Shown: positions 52,943 through 64,000 of the stretch, one piece after another
Layout: every line of letters begins with the position of its first letter
Numbering within the stretch: the first letter of the stretch is position 1
From: Malaya genurostris
Lineage: Eukaryota; Arthropoda; Insecta; Diptera; Culicidae
Assembly: GCF_030247185.1 (NCBI RefSeq)
Contig: NC_080572.1
Coordinates: forward strand, 84,054,935 to 84,118,934
Reading direction: 5' to 3'
DNA length: 64,000 bases
Translations under genes and position numbers: made by a program
The notes under the pieces: model-generated
The model's input: the letters and a program-made list of their open reading frames with translations, nothing else
What the model was told of the DNA's origin: nothing
Databases searched by the model: none

Positions 52943-55900
52943 TTAATATATGCGTTTCATATTTTCTTTGTGTAATCTACGATTCGAGTCATCGATGAAA
53001 GTTTTAATTCTATCTTCATTGACTCGTACCTTAGAGTACTTCTCATCGGTTTTATTTCTAACACCTTGTTTTCTTACATAAACCTGCTGATTGGTTTCGA
53101 GAGTTGGTTGTTCTTCTCGCCGGTTATTTTGTTGGTTGCAGTCTTTCTGTTGGGTCTTCTGAAGTTGAAGAATAACCTCGTCATACAGTTTACTTCTTTT
53201 GGCTGTTATTTCTTCCATGTTCAGTGGTCTTTCCTCGTTATCTCGGATTGCGTAAAAGATTTCGCGGGGTTTTAATTTTGTGGCCGAATGTATAGTTTCG
53301 TTATACAGCGTGCATGAAATTCTGTAGATTTCTTTGGGTGACAGATCTTCATGTCTTCTTTTAACACATCTGAAAATTTCTGAGAGGGTAGAGTGGAATC
53401 GTTCGACGATTCCATTTGTTTTGCTATGGTTCACTGGTGTGAAGTGTATTTGAATATCGAGGTCGTTTAGTAGACCTCGAATTTCTGCTGATTTAATGGC
53501 CGGTTCATTGTCACTAATTATGAGATTTGGTTTGCCGTAAAGGCTAAAAATTTTGAGGATAGCTTTCCTGATGTCTTGTATGCTTCGAGATTTTATAGGA
53601 ATTATAATGCCGAATCTAGAGAATTTGTCAACTACTGTCAAAAATACGTCCAGTTGAGATATGAAGATGTCCGTATGAATGATTTCAAATGGTCTTTTTG
53701 GAACAGGTGTTTGGTGGATAGTTATTTTGCATGGGTGTCGGTCGTATTTATTCTTGTTGCAAGTTTCGCATACTTTGATATATTTGGGGATCTTCTGTTT
53801 CATTTTTGGGAAATAGAAGTTCCGTGATAGTATCATATTGTTCTCCCAGATTCCTCTGTGGGCTGAATTGTGTGTTTGTTCGATTTTTTCATTCTGTTCT
53901 TTCAATGTTTTTAGGTCTGTCAGGAGAGTTTGCGAAATGGTTACCCGGAGGGTTTTATTTTGGCTAAAGTAGTTCTTATAGACAATTTGGATCGTAGGTA
54001 TGATTCGTTCTGGACAGAGGATGCAATTTAGCTTCCATATATTCTTTAAAAATTCTCAAAATGGTTGGTACCCCGAAGTTGATCTTAGTTATGGTTCTCC
54101 TGAAAACTCGGGGAAAAACCTCCTCTAGTATATCGCATTCGGGTACACCAATTTTAAGCACAATTTGGTTGGAAAAACAGTTGATTGGTTTCAGTGTCAT
54201 TCCAACAAATTCGCTGTCGTCTGTGTCGGCTGAATGCATGGTGGCTTCATCGGAGTTGCTTTCGTCGTTGATTTCTTCATCTGTTTCGTTTGCATTTATC
54301 TCTGTAGGGAGTCTTGACAATGCATCGGCCACAACATTCTGTTTACCTGGGCGATAGCGAATGTCATAGTCATATTCTTCTAGTTGAAGCCTCCATCGAA
54401 TCAGTTTGCTACTTGGGTGTTTTAGATTAAGTCCGTAGGTTAAAGGTTGGTGATCTGTATAAAGTACAAACCTTTTGCTAAACAAATATGGGCGGAAATA
54501 CTTGCAGGCCCAAACGATGGCTAGCAGTTCTTTCTCAATTGCAGATAGGTTTTCCTCAGACTTGGTCAGAGTCCTTGATGCGTAGGCAACTGGCCTATCG
54601 CTGCCAATTTGTCCTTGTGAGAGGACAGCACCTATTGCATGATTCGATGCGTCTGTGGTGAGTATAAACTGTTTGTCAAAGTCTGGGTATTGTAGAATTG
54701 TGCTGCTTGTTAGAATTTGTTTGCAATTTTCAAATGCTTCTAAGAATTCTTTGGAGTGAGTTACTATCTCGCCCTTCCTGAGTGATTTTGTTAGGGGTTT
54801 TGCAATCTTCGCAAAATCACGTATAAATTTCCGGTAGTAGCCTAATACACCGAGGAATCCTCTTAGTTCTTTTTCGTTATTGGGGATTGGCCAGTTCTGA
54901 ATAGCTTCAATTTTGCTTGGGTTAGGTTTTACTCCATCTGGTGTAACGACGTGCCTTAGAACGCTGCTTCTTTTTGTAAAAATTCGCTCTTATCGAATTG
55001 GATTTTCATGTTGAATTTCTTAAGGCTTTCAAATATTTTAGTAAAATTTTCGATGTGTTCCTGTAAGCTTGTAGAGAACACGATGATGTCGTCCATATAG
55101 ACGAGACATCTAATGCCTATGTGTTCTCTTAAAATATTATCCATCACACGTTGAAAGGTTGATGGTGCGTTTCTGAGCCCGAATGGCCTTCTAAGGAATT
55201 CGTTGTGCCCATGTTCTACGCTAAATGCTGTTTTAGGAATATCTTCGGGGTGAACTTCTATCTGGTGGAAGCCCGATGCGAGATCTAATGTAGTGAAATA
55301 TGAGCATCGACCTAGCTTGTCGAGTATGTCGCTAATGTTTGGAATAGGGTAGCTATCCGCGATAGTTTTGTCGTTGAGCTTTCTATAATCAATGACTAAT
55401 CTCCATTTTTGTTGGCCGGATGCATCTAATTTTTTTGGTACCACCCATACTGGTGAGGACCATGGACTATCTGAGGGTCTAATAATGCCTTGGGACAGCA
55501 TTTTTTCGATTTGAGTTTGAACTTCTTTTTTGTGGCAAAAGGGGTACCGGTATGATTTTGAATGGACAGGGAGATCGTCCTATGTTTTAATACGATGTTT
55601 AATTGCGTTCGTGAAGCTAAGATTTTGGTTCTCCAGGTGGAATATATCTTTAAATTTTCTGATGAGATCGGTTATTTTTTCTTTTTCTTCTACATTGAGA
55701 TGGTTTAGTCTTAATTGGTCATAAAGTTTTGGGTTGAATGGGATCTCGTTTTCCTCAGGTGTGTCAATTTTTGTGGTTTCAAAATTGTTAATGTCGGTAA
55801 ATATCACGCGGTTCGGGCTGATTCTTGTTTCGACGTTGCTTTGGTTTTGCACCAGTACGAATGTTTTGTTGGATTTTGCTGTGTACAATCCGGGTAATAC

Positions 55901-56362
55901 AACAACTTCGTTGGTCAAAGGGAGTGGGTGTTCAACATAAAACTCTCCGTCTTGTACTGGTGTAGGAAGTTTCGTTATAAGTTGTTCGTTAGCGTTAAGC
56001 TTTAATGAGTAAGAATCGGGGTATTTTCGAAGCATTTCAAGTTTACCATATGGTAGTTGTAGTTCGTTGGATTCGGTGATGATATTGACCTTGAGTTGTT
56101 GCAAGGACTCGTAGCCTATTAAGCCATCGAAAAATGTGTGAAATTCAAATATATAAAATGTAAGTTTTTTTGTGTCGGGAATTTGTTGGAAAGGATTAAA
56201 TTTGACATAACGGTTGACGGTATGAACTCCGTTGATGTTTCTAACCCTCGTAGGAGGTGCACAACCACAATTTTCTATATTCACGTGTCTCGGACTAATG
56301 TAGTTTTTGTTAGCCCCGGTGTCGATTAAAAACTTCAATGGACCTTTGGATGTTTCGATCGC
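52943..56362 (-). pseudogene. gypsy-type pol, with one stop and two frameshifts
   Basis: Protease: FLIDTGANKNY near 56336. Reverse transcriptase: about 55500-54960, with LRRPFGLRNAPSTFQ and the catalytic box YMDDIIVF. RNase H: about 54640-54330, with TDASNHAIGA, LYTDHQPL and VVADALSR. Integrase: about 53870-52943, with the zinc finger H-H-C-C (HNSAHRG, VCETCNKNK) and the triad HTDIF, SDNE, VERF with 35 residues between the last D and E. Breaks: TAG at about 55580, a frameshift near 54957 at the end of the palm domain, and a frameshift near 53978 ahead of the integrase. Gag and this frame are separated by stops and no simple -1 slippery site is evident. Confidence 0.92.
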
Positions 56363-56378
56363 GATGAAGGGAAGTTAT

Positions 56379-57725
56379 TTAAGTTTTTTGAGAGGAATCT
56401 TGAATTATCTGAAAATTTAATTTATCTGTTGGTTCTGTGCTTTGGCTTGATGGTTCGTGGTCGATTTGGTCTTCGTAAAAGGGGTTCTGGTCAGGTTGAT
56501 ATTGATCGTTTATAGGATAGGATTCAGTAGCAGCAGGATATTGTTGTTCATGCTGATCTTGCATGGATTCTTCGTGAAAATTGGAACGATTCATATAGTT
56601 AATGTTCTTACTTCTTATGGAAGGGTCGACTTCCATAGGCATGGGAGCTTGTTGTTGGGGTTGGCGAAATTGGAAAGGTGGTCTTGGTGGAAATTGGTTA
56701 GTACGTGGTTGAAAATGGTTCGGTCGGGTCTGAAAATGATTTTGTGGGGAGCTGTAAGGGTTCGGTTGGAATGGTTTGGAGTAGTGTGGGTGATGCTGTT
56801 GAGGAGTTTGCGGGAATTGGGAATGAGGAAATGTTGGTTTAGGGCGGAATGTCGGGTAGTTCTGAGAGAAGCCGAAACTATGAGGTTTTGGAAGGGATCT
56901 TATTGGTATTCTCGGTGGTTGGAACGTTGTTCTTAGAGGAAGTGTTGGAAGGGGTATTGGTGCTTTATAGAGGGTTCGTCCGTGATTATAATTATTTTCC
57001 TCGAGGCATAGTCTTAATGCTTCTTTGAGCGTGGTTGGGGTTTGTGCTCTGATTATTGGACCTAAGGGGTCCTTTAATCCTCCGAGAAAGACTTTCAGCC
57101 CCATTTCTTGATAGAGTTTTGTTTTCGCGGATTTTACCTGTTCATTATTGTTGTTTAAATTTAAAAGGTTTATAAGCAGAGATATTATATGGGAAATTTT
57201 TCCGTAGAATTCCTCTATAGTAGAGGTTTGTTCTAACCGGAATAAATCTCTACTAAGGCAAACTTCATCTCGTCGATCACTGTAATGCGTGATGAGGTTT
57301 GTTTTAATTTCGGTCCAGTCGAGGCTGGTGGCGTAAAGTTCAAGTACGTTGTCAGCGTCGCCGTGTATTTTAGAACGTATGGCTTGCATCCATACGTGGT
57401 AAACCGGTGTTCCTATGGCGTTGTCGAGCAGTGGTAAAAGACTCTCGATACTTTTTGAAAAACTGTGTAATTTGATGGGGTTACCATCGAAGGACGGTAA
57501 ATCTTTAATAATTTGTGGTGTTTGAAGGTTTTTTAAAATCCCTTCTATGTTAGGTGATTGTGTATTTGCCATCCTGATATGTGCTCTGGCCTCATTGGCC
57601 GCTGTTTGAGTTGCCTGTACCGCTTCGGCAGCTCCAATGGCTTCAATCTGTAGTTGACTTATCTGGTCGTCTTTTTCGGCCAGTAATCTTTGTAGTTCAT
57701 TAATTTGGGATTGAAAATGTTCCAT
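56379..57725 (-). CDS. gypsy-type Gag
   Basis: 448 codons, intact. The N-terminus is coiled-coil-like (MEHFQSQINELQRLLAEKDD), followed by the capsid-type helical domain (residues about 70-240, with LPSFDGNPIKLHSFSKSIES and WTEIKTNLITHYSDRRDE). The C-terminal third is Pro/Gln/Phe-rich (residues about 260-370), with PMEVDPSIRSKNINYMNR, a phrase common in Gag of the 17.6/gypsy group. There is no CCHC zinc knuckle, as usual for errantiviruses. It forms the particle shell in the cytoplasm. It is the only undamaged gene of the element. Confidence 0.9.
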   Translation of the reverse strand: MEHFQSQINELQRLLAEKDDQISQLQIEAIGAAEAVQATQTAANEARAHIRMANTQSPNIEGILKNLQTPQIIKDLPSFDGNPIKLHSFSKSIESLLPLLDNAIGTPVYHVWMQAIRSKIHGDADNVLELYATSLDWTEIKTNLITHYSDRRDEVCLSRDLFRLEQTSTIEEFYGKISHIISLLINLLNLNNNNEQVKSAKTKLYQEMGLKVFLGGLKDPLGPIIRAQTPTTLKEALRLCLEENNYNHGRTLYKAPIPLPTLPLRTTFQPPRIPIRSLPKPHSFGFSQNYPTFRPKPTFPHSQFPQTPQQHHPHYSKPFQPNPYSSPQNHFQTRPNHFQPRTNQFPPRPPFQFRQPQQQAPMPMEVDPSIRSKNINYMNRSNFHEESMQDQHEQQYPAATESYPINDQYQPDQNPFYEDQIDHEPSSQSTEPTDKLNFQIIQDSSQKT

Positions 57726-58121
57726 ATTATTTTTTTTATTTTTAATTTAACTAGATAATCACTATTTTTTGTCGTTTTATTTTTCCACCGATTAACTGAT
57801 TTGTATTATGTTAGTTTTTTTCTTATCTTATGTGATATTAAGACCTCCGCTTACCAGGGTAGGGGCTCGGGTCTCTGAATTAGTATGGCTCATTGTTTGT
57901 GTAGAAGGACAAAATTCTTTTTGTTTCAGTTGAATTTTTATCTTTCGGTTTATGGGTTAAAATAATGATTAAAATTTCTTACCTTAATTTCTATAATCTA
58001 ACCGATGTTCCCTCGGTTTTTGGCGGTGACAGTTCTAGGCGCTTCCTCTAATCCATGATGAGCCGTCGCAGATGGCTTATGTCGGGAATTCGCACTTTTC
58101 ACTTCACTGCACTTAAACCTA

Positions 58122-58138
58122 TCCTACCGACTGCGCCA
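58122..58138 (-). promoter_or_regulatory. primer-binding site of the LTR element
   Basis: Directly after the 5' LTR, the minus strand reads (T)GGCGCAGTCGGTAGGAT, complementary to a tRNA 3' end with its CCA and overlapping the LTR by one base. The sequence resembles the site of 17.6/297-like elements that I recall as priming with tRNA-Ser. Confidence 0.75.
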
Positions 58139-58422
58139 GTTACATTTGTTTGATTGATTTCGAAGTTTTTAAAAAAATACAAACGCGTGTTGCTTCGACG
58201 AGACCTGCGAACTTAATGAATGTCGTTCGTTTTATTTAGCGTAATTGAACCTAACTTCTGGAATCTAACTGCTGACCAAGCTACTCGTGACCGGGTGTCG
58301 CTGATGTTGTAGTCGTCCGGTGTTGCTGATCGGGTTATTATCGACTGCGTTCAAAACCGCTTGTAAGGCAGATTCCGAATTGTACATGCATTTAGGTTGT
58401 GTTGAATACCGTTCGGTTAACT
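58138..58422 (-). repeat. 5' LTR
   Basis: 285 bp, from AGTTAACC (58422 side) to ATGTAACT (58138 side) on the minus strand. Promoter and poly(A) signals must lie here; no classical TATA box stands out. Confidence 0.95.
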
Positions 58423-58426
58423 GGCA

Positions 58427-58605
58427 TCTTCTCAGTCGGGTCGTAGACGTGTACCGTAAGCGTCGGTTTGGGAGGACTTCCCTCGTCGGGGAACCCTCCA
58501 TCGGTGTAGACTAGATCTTTTGGCGGAGACTAGTCGAAAACGATACCAAAGGACTGCCAATTGGAAATCGTTGAATGAGCTTCACGTCGTTCTTTACGAC
58601 AGAGG
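58427..58605 (+). repeat. R1 3' untranslated repeats, copy 2, right part
   Basis: Resumes the R1 repeat split by the LTR element (TCTTCTCAGTCGGGTCG..., then 'tcggggaaccctccatcgg' and 'actagatcttttggcggag'). It ends before the 5' end of I-clade copy 2. The A-tailed R1 terminus is absent, so it was lost or displaced. Confidence 0.75.
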
Positions 58606-58701
58606 AACAGAGACAGCAGCAACAAGGTAGAATTAATTTAGTTTAATATTTTTATTTCTCTTTTTCATATTATTAATTTACAAAAAAAAACAGTTAATGT
58701 A

Positions 58702-59575
58702 ATGAATGATCTCATGGAAGATCATCCAAATCCGATTCCGGATACTAGTAAGACCTTAAATACTCCAAGCGCTAAACATTATTCAGAGGGTATCACTGGG
58801 CCATGGATAGTCTATTTTCGAAAAAAAGAAAAGGTATTAAGTTTGGTGCGAATTACGAAGGATTTGACTTTAAATTTTTCTGAAATTGTATAAATCTTTG
58901 AAGTTAATAGAGATAAAATTCGAGTTGTTGTTAACGATTTGAAACAGGCGAACGAAATTGTAACCTGTAAATTATTTGCTGTTGAATATAAAGTTTCAGT
59001 GGTGTCACTGAAGCAAGTCTGACAGTCGATGATGTACCTAAAAATGGAGTTGGTCGTTTCAAAAACTCCATGCTTGAGGAAGTTAAGATACTCGAGTGTA
59101 CTCAGCATCTATTGTCGATGGAAATAAGTCTTATCGTCCCTCAGATTTGTTTCGAGTATCATTTGCCGGATCTGCCATGTCTATAGAGATAAAATTCGTC
59201 TTCCTGTTCGGCTTTCCGTACCACATGTTATTAATTGCACGAACTGTAAAAAATTCGGACATACAGCTACTTATTGTAGTAATAAATCTAAATGTATAAA
59301 ATGTTAAGGGCCTCATAAGAATAATCTTTGCGATAAAGATATTGAAAAATGTGTTTATTGTGGGGAGAGTCCTCATGATCTCTCAGTTGAGCTGCATTCA
59401 AGTTGGGTAAAGACAAAATTAAGCTTTCTTTAAAAGCACGGTCTAAGCGCACATATGCAGAAATGTTTAAAACAATTATTGATGCCCCCCCACTCGAAAC
59501 AGAGAACGGTTTTTCAAATGTAGAGCCAGAGGAATCTGACTCTGATGAAAATAGTGAAGTCACTCCTCAAGGTTA
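58702..59575 (+). pseudogene. I-clade ORF1 (Gag-like, zinc knuckles), broken
   Basis: The RNA-binding protein of the element. It starts MNDLMEDHPNPIPDTSKT at 58702. A stop follows after 63 codons and others later. The central part (VNRDKIRVVVNDLKQANEIV) is readable past the stop. Around 59230-59380 lies a CCHC zinc knuckle (CTNCKKFGHTATYC), then CIKC-stop-GPH and CVYCGESPH, i.e. remnants of two more knuckles. Three knuckles in ORF1 are typical for I-clade elements. The C-terminus is acidic and Ser-rich. Confidence 0.82.
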
Positions 59576-59959
59576 AGGGGAGGAAGTCCTCCTCCAAATT
59601 ACCAAAAAAGACACCTAAAATTATACCTTCAAAACAGATCCCCGTGTTGAATCTAAAAAGCCAAATTTAAAAGCAAAAACTGTGCCTCCTGGTTTGTCAA
59701 ATTCACCAACCAATCCATGAACTAGCACAAGAAAATACAATAATCCAGTGGGCTCCGTTTTACATTCACCAACAGGATTACTGAAGTTTTCAGAAATTGT
59801 GGAATGGATTTCCGCAGCATTCAATATTTCTGAACCTCTAAAGACCACCATGACGGTATTCCTTCCAATAGCTAGAACTTGTTTGAAATAGTTATCAGCC
59901 TAATGGCCAGTTCTCTCAGGTTTTGTATCATTTGATGGATAATTTATCATCCGTCGCAA

Positions 59960-62900
59960 ATGATTCAATCACTGTCCTGCAGTGGAATTGTCGAAGCATC
60001 ATGCCAAAACTTGATTCATTTAAAGTTTTGTTGCATAGTCAAAAATGTGATGTATTTGCTTTGTGTGAAACATGGCTTAAATTTTAATGACTTTAACATT
60101 ATACGTCTCGATAGAGACTCCCCGTATGGTGGAGTGCTTTTAGGAATTAAGAAATGTTATTCCTTTCATAGATTACACATTCCTTCGACTTCTAGTATAG
60201 AAGTGGTTGCTTGTCAAATAAACATTAAAGGAAAGGACATTTGCATTGCTTCAGTTTATATTCCTTCAAGAGCTCAAGTTGGACAGCGACAGCTTAATGA
60301 AATTGTCGAAGCCCTTCCTGCTCCACGTTTGATTTTAGTAGATTTCAATTCGCAAGGAATTATATGGGGTTTCCTTTACAATGATAGCAGATCATCTTTA
60401 ATATATAATATTTGCGACAATTTTAACATGACGGTATTAAATATGGGTAGCATGACACGGATCCCAAGACCTCCTGCACGTCCAAGTGCATTAGATTTAT
60501 CTCTTTGCTCGACTTCAATTCGACTAGATTGCACCTGAAAAAAAGAATTTCCTGATATACACGGTAGCGGTCATTTTCCAATCATCATCTCTATGAGCAG
60601 TAATAAATGCATTGATAATTCAGTAAATATTCCATATGATTTGACAAAAAAAATATTGACTGGATTAAATACCAAAGTAATATGTCAAGTTTCTTAAATT
60701 CAATGGAAGAGCTCCCCCCACTTGAAGAATATGACTTCCTCGTTTGTTCGATTCTGGAGGCCGCAGAACAAGCACAAACCAAACGATTTCTTGGTCCATC
60801 GTCTAACAGAAGGCCTCCAAACCCTTGGTGGGAAAAAGAGTGCTCAGATGCTAAACACGCGAAACAAAATGCTTTCTAAACGTTTTTAAAACGAGGATGA
60901 GGAACTCCTCAGAATTTTGAAAAATTCTTGACTTTAGAAACCAAGTACAAGAGCATACTTCGGGCCAAGAAATGTAGCTATTGGAGACATTTTGTCGAAG
61001 GTTTGTCAAGAGAAACCTCAATGAGCACTCTTTGGAATACAGCCAGACGAATGAGGAATCGTAACGTAGAAAATGAGAGTGAGGAATACTCGAACCGATG
61101 GATATTTGATTTTGCGAGGAAAGTTTGTCCTTATTCTGTTCCTACGCAGAGTATTATTAGGGAGTCTTCTTCAAACAATGGTACCATTGATAGCCCCTTT
61201 TCAATGATGGAATTTTCCATAGCACTCATGTTTTGTAACAATAACGCTCCTGCGTTGGACAGAATTTAATTCAACTTGGTGAAGAATCTGCCCGACCTCG
61301 CAAAAAGACGTTTGTTGGAATTGTTCAACAAGTTTCTTGAGCAAAATACTGTTCCACGTGACTGGAGGCAAGTGAAAGTTATCGCCATTCAAAAGCCGGG
61401 GAAACCAGCTTCCAATCACAACTCATATATACACATTGCAATGTTGTTCTGTATCAGAAAATTGTTCGAAAAAATTATTCTTCGACGTCTCGACACTTGG
61501 GTCGAGACGAACGGTTTGTTATCAGATACTTAGGTTGGCTTCCATCGAAATAAAGGGACGAATGATTACCTTGCATTACTTTCGTCTGACATCCAAATTG
61601 CCTTCGCTCAAAAACAACAAATGGCATCTGTATCTTTAGACATAAAAGTAGCATTTGATTCAGTTTCCATTGATGTTCTTTCAGACAAGCTTCATCAACA
61701 TGGATTTCCAGCGATTACGAATAATTATTTGCACAACCATTTGTCAGAGAAGCGCATGCATTTTTCACATAGCGATTTGGCAACATTCAGAATTAGCTAC
61801 ATGGGTCTCCCGTAAAGCTCATACCTCAGTCCGCTCCCCTATTATTTTTACGTGAATGACATTGACAGCTGTCTAGTAACCACATGTACACTAAGGCAAT
61901 TGGCAGATGATGGCGTGGTTTTAGTTACTGAATCCAAAGCTATTAATCTGCAAAAAAATTGCAAGATACCTTAGATAACTTGCCCGTTTGGGCTGCTCAT
62001 CTGAGTATAGAATTCTCTGCGGATAAAACATATTTGGTCGTCTGTTCAAGAAAGCATGATCCCGCGCAGCTTCAGCTTCATATGATGGGAAGAATGATCC
62101 AACAGGTTTTGACTTTCGAATATCTCGGGGTTTGGTTTGATTCCAAATGCACGTGAGGAGGATACATTAGGTATCTGATAACAAAATGCCAACAAAGAGT
62201 AAATTTTCTTCGAACAATAACAGGATCTTGGTAGGGTGCTCATCCGGAAGATCTAATAAAATTGTATCAGACAACGATACTTTCAGTAATGGAATATGAA
62301 TGCGTTTGCTTTCGTTCCGATGCAAACTCTCATATTATAAAACTGGAGCGAAGTCAATATCATTGTTTGCGAATTGCTTTAAGCTGCATGCATTCGACAC
62401 AAACAATAAGTCTTGAAGTTCTGGTGGGGGTTCTTCCATTGACAGATCGTTTTTGGGAGCTTTCATCGCGACTGCTAATAAGATGTGAGGTACTGAATCC
62501 CCTGGTTTTTAATAACTTCGAAAGGCTAATTGAGCTTCAATCTCAAACAAGATTCATGACAGTATATTTTAACCATATGTCACAGGAAATAGACCCTACA
62601 AGATATATTCCCATCCGTGCCAGCCTCCTCAATGTTCCTGACTCGACTTTATTTTTCGACACATCCATGCAGCGCGAAGTGCGTGGAATCCCGGAACACC
62701 TACGCTCGAAGAAAACCCAAAAATATTTTCAAAGTAAGTTCAGGCATATTGATTCTGAGAAAATATTTTACATGGACGGATCACGAATTGAAGAGGCTAC
62801 TGGGTTTGGTATATTCAACAATAATGTTTCGGCTTCATTTAGGCTTCAAGAACCTGCATGCATCTTTTTATATAGCAGAGTTAGAAGCAGTTCATTATAG

Positions 62901-63617
62901 TTTGAGTGTAATCGTGACAATATCTCCAAACCATTATTTTCTCTTCACAGATAGCCTGAGTGCAAATGAAGCCATTCGCTCAAACGCTTCTGGCATAAAT
63001 GAACCGTTTTTCTTGGGCAAAATAAAGCAGTGCCTGAACGTCATATTGAATACTAATTATCAAATCACAATATTTTGGGTCCCGGTTCATTGTTCCATTC
63101 CAGGCAATGAAAGAGCCGATATTGTAGACAAACGTGATGCTATCGAGGGTGAAATTTATGAGAGACCAATTGCTTTAAACGAATTCTATAGCGCGTCCCG
63201 CCAAAGAACACTTGCCAGCTGGCAAGCTTCTTAGGATAAAGATGATCTGGTTCGGTGGATGCACTCAATTATTCCTAAAATATCGACAAAGGCATGGTTC
63301 AGGGGACTGGGTGTGAGTAGGGACTTCATTCGTGTGATGTTCAGACTCATGTCCAAACACTACAGGTTAGATGCACATCTCCTTCGAATTGGACTTTCGA
63401 CACTAATCATTGTGCTTGTGGCGAAGGTTATCGCGATATTGATCATGTCGTTTGGACATGCGTGGAGTATCGTGATGTCAGATCTCAACTAATAAATTCC
63501 TTGCGTACCCAAGGTAGACTATCCAATGTCCCAGTTCGCGACATTCTTGCTTGTCGTGACCTTTCTTACACGAAACTTCTTTATCATTTCATCAAGTCCA
63601 TTGGAGTTCCAATTTAA
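59960..63617 (+). pseudogene. I-clade ORF2 (endonuclease / reverse transcriptase / RNase H), copy 2
   Basis: Endonuclease at 59975-60540 (LQWNCRSIMPKLDS, FALCETWL; the GDFNSH box reads VDFNSQ, so two key positions are changed). Reverse transcriptase at about 61270-62150 (SLDIKVAFDSVSIDV, the GLPQGS block broken by a stop near 61813, and the catalytic box LADDGVV intact). RNase H at about 62750-63150, with YMDGSR, AELEAV, FTDSLSANEA and WVPVHCSIPGNERAD, all four acidic positions present. The C-terminal Cys/His segment runs to GVPI before the TAA at 63615-63617. Frameshifts occur near 60065, 60540, 61265, 61530, 61960, 62860 and 63420. Confidence 0.88.
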
Positions 63618-63925
63618 ATTTTGTTTAATGTTAGACTGTTTTCTCTTCCATGAGTTCAACCAATAGCCAGCTATCTTACATTGAATAAAAGTGATGAACT
63701 GATACAAACAAACCTAAATAGTTATAAGATCATGTACAAAATAAATGTATTTCATTTAATGTAATTTATAATAGCAAATCGCTTGATAAAAACAGTGTTT
63801 AGATTAACTAATGAATACCAACATACTAATATGATATTCGAAATGTATTAGGTTTAAAGTACTATGTATTGTGGATGCCAAAGCGAAGAAAAACCTATGC
63901 TTGTTGCGTATGAAAAAAACTTATT

Positions 63926-64000
63926 TATGGAAATCAATTAAGAAAAGAGCACGGAAAATTTTAAAATCAACCATATTTATTCTTTGTTATTTCAATGTGA
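63926..64000. other. no gene; window edge
   Basis: Short AT-rich flank after the I-clade element; nothing recognised. Confidence 0.4.

Larger units (their letters stand above)
50895..58422 (-). mobile_element. gypsy-type LTR retrotransposon with env (errantivirus-like), 7.5 kb
   Basis: Two LTRs (50895-51179 and 58138-58422) and the 4-bp duplication GGCA (50891-50894 and 58423-58426). Order on the minus strand: LTR, primer-binding site, gag, pol (protease, reverse transcriptase, RNase H, integrase), env, polypurine tract, LTR. The LTR ends AGTTAAC...GTAACT and the presence of env place it with the gypsy/17.6/ZAM group of insect errantiviruses. The LTRs differ at two of 285 positions, so the insertion is recent. 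Even so, pol has one stop and at least two frameshifts, and env one frameshift. The copy cannot make complete proteins as it reads here. Confidence 0.95.
58606..63925 (+). mobile_element. I-clade non-LTR retrotransposon, copy 2, near full length but decayed
   Basis: Starts near AACAGAGAC (58606), shared with copy 1, and ends near 63925 in the same 3' sequence as copy 1 ('gtggatgccaaagcgaagaaaaacc' type, then 'atttatgg'). It has ORF1 with zinc knuckles and ORF2 with all domains, each carrying several stops and frameshifts. It supplies the uninterrupted reference for the deletions and the Juan-like insertion of copy 1. Confidence 0.9.

Overview
The window looks like a piece of an insect chromosome, most likely a culicid mosquito or close dipteran. 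It is AT-rich and gene-poor. It carries two intron-containing genes for secreted chitin-binding proteins and is otherwise filled with transposable elements of types common in mosquitoes: DD37E Tc1/mariner relatives, a Juan/jockey-like element, I-clade, R1-clade and RTE-clade non-LTR elements, tRNA-derived SINEs and a gypsy-type LTR element with an envelope gene. The species cannot be named from sequence alone.

Layout. 1-12.2 kb: degenerate repeats of about 150 bp with GT and AAT microsatellites, a SINE with target duplications, a foldback derivative of a DD41D transposon (5071-5995), and a 43-bp minisatellite with higher-order structure (10.84-12.17 kb). 13.3-16.5 kb: an element with ends CCCAAGTAGCA, holding a Transib-like foldback element (14054-15320). 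18.0-23.5 kb: two inverted 1.8-kb repeat arms flanking a second DD41D derivative and a decayed mariner. 23.8-28.5 kb: I-clade retrotransposon copy 1 (minus strand), itself interrupted by a Juan-like element. 29.2-30.2 kb: chitin-binding gene 1. 30.8-39.2 kb: three decayed DD37E transposons. 40.27-45.61 kb: a 5'-truncated R1-clade element interrupted by two Transib-like elements, one of them a 1.5-kb near-perfect palindrome. 47.4-48.4 kb: chitin-binding gene 2, a paralogue of gene 1. 49.5-58.6 kb: a second R1 3' region split by a 7.5-kb gypsy element with two 285-bp LTRs. 58.6-63.9 kb: I-clade copy 2 on the plus strand.

The nesting gives a relative history. The 150-bp repeats are the oldest layer, R1 landed in one of them, and Transib-like elements landed in R1. 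A gypsy element, young by its LTR identity but coding-broken, landed in another R1 tail. The most interesting signal is a group of three elements that end in CACWRTG, are flanked by 5-bp duplications (CAACG, CGCCG, CATTG), and resemble the RAG recombination signal. In the palindromic member the heptamer is followed by exactly 23 bp and then ACAAAAATA at both ends.

The only convincing host genes are the two chitin-binding genes. Each has a TATA box, an arthropod-type initiator, a signal peptide, one intron of 56-57 bp and an AATAAA signal.
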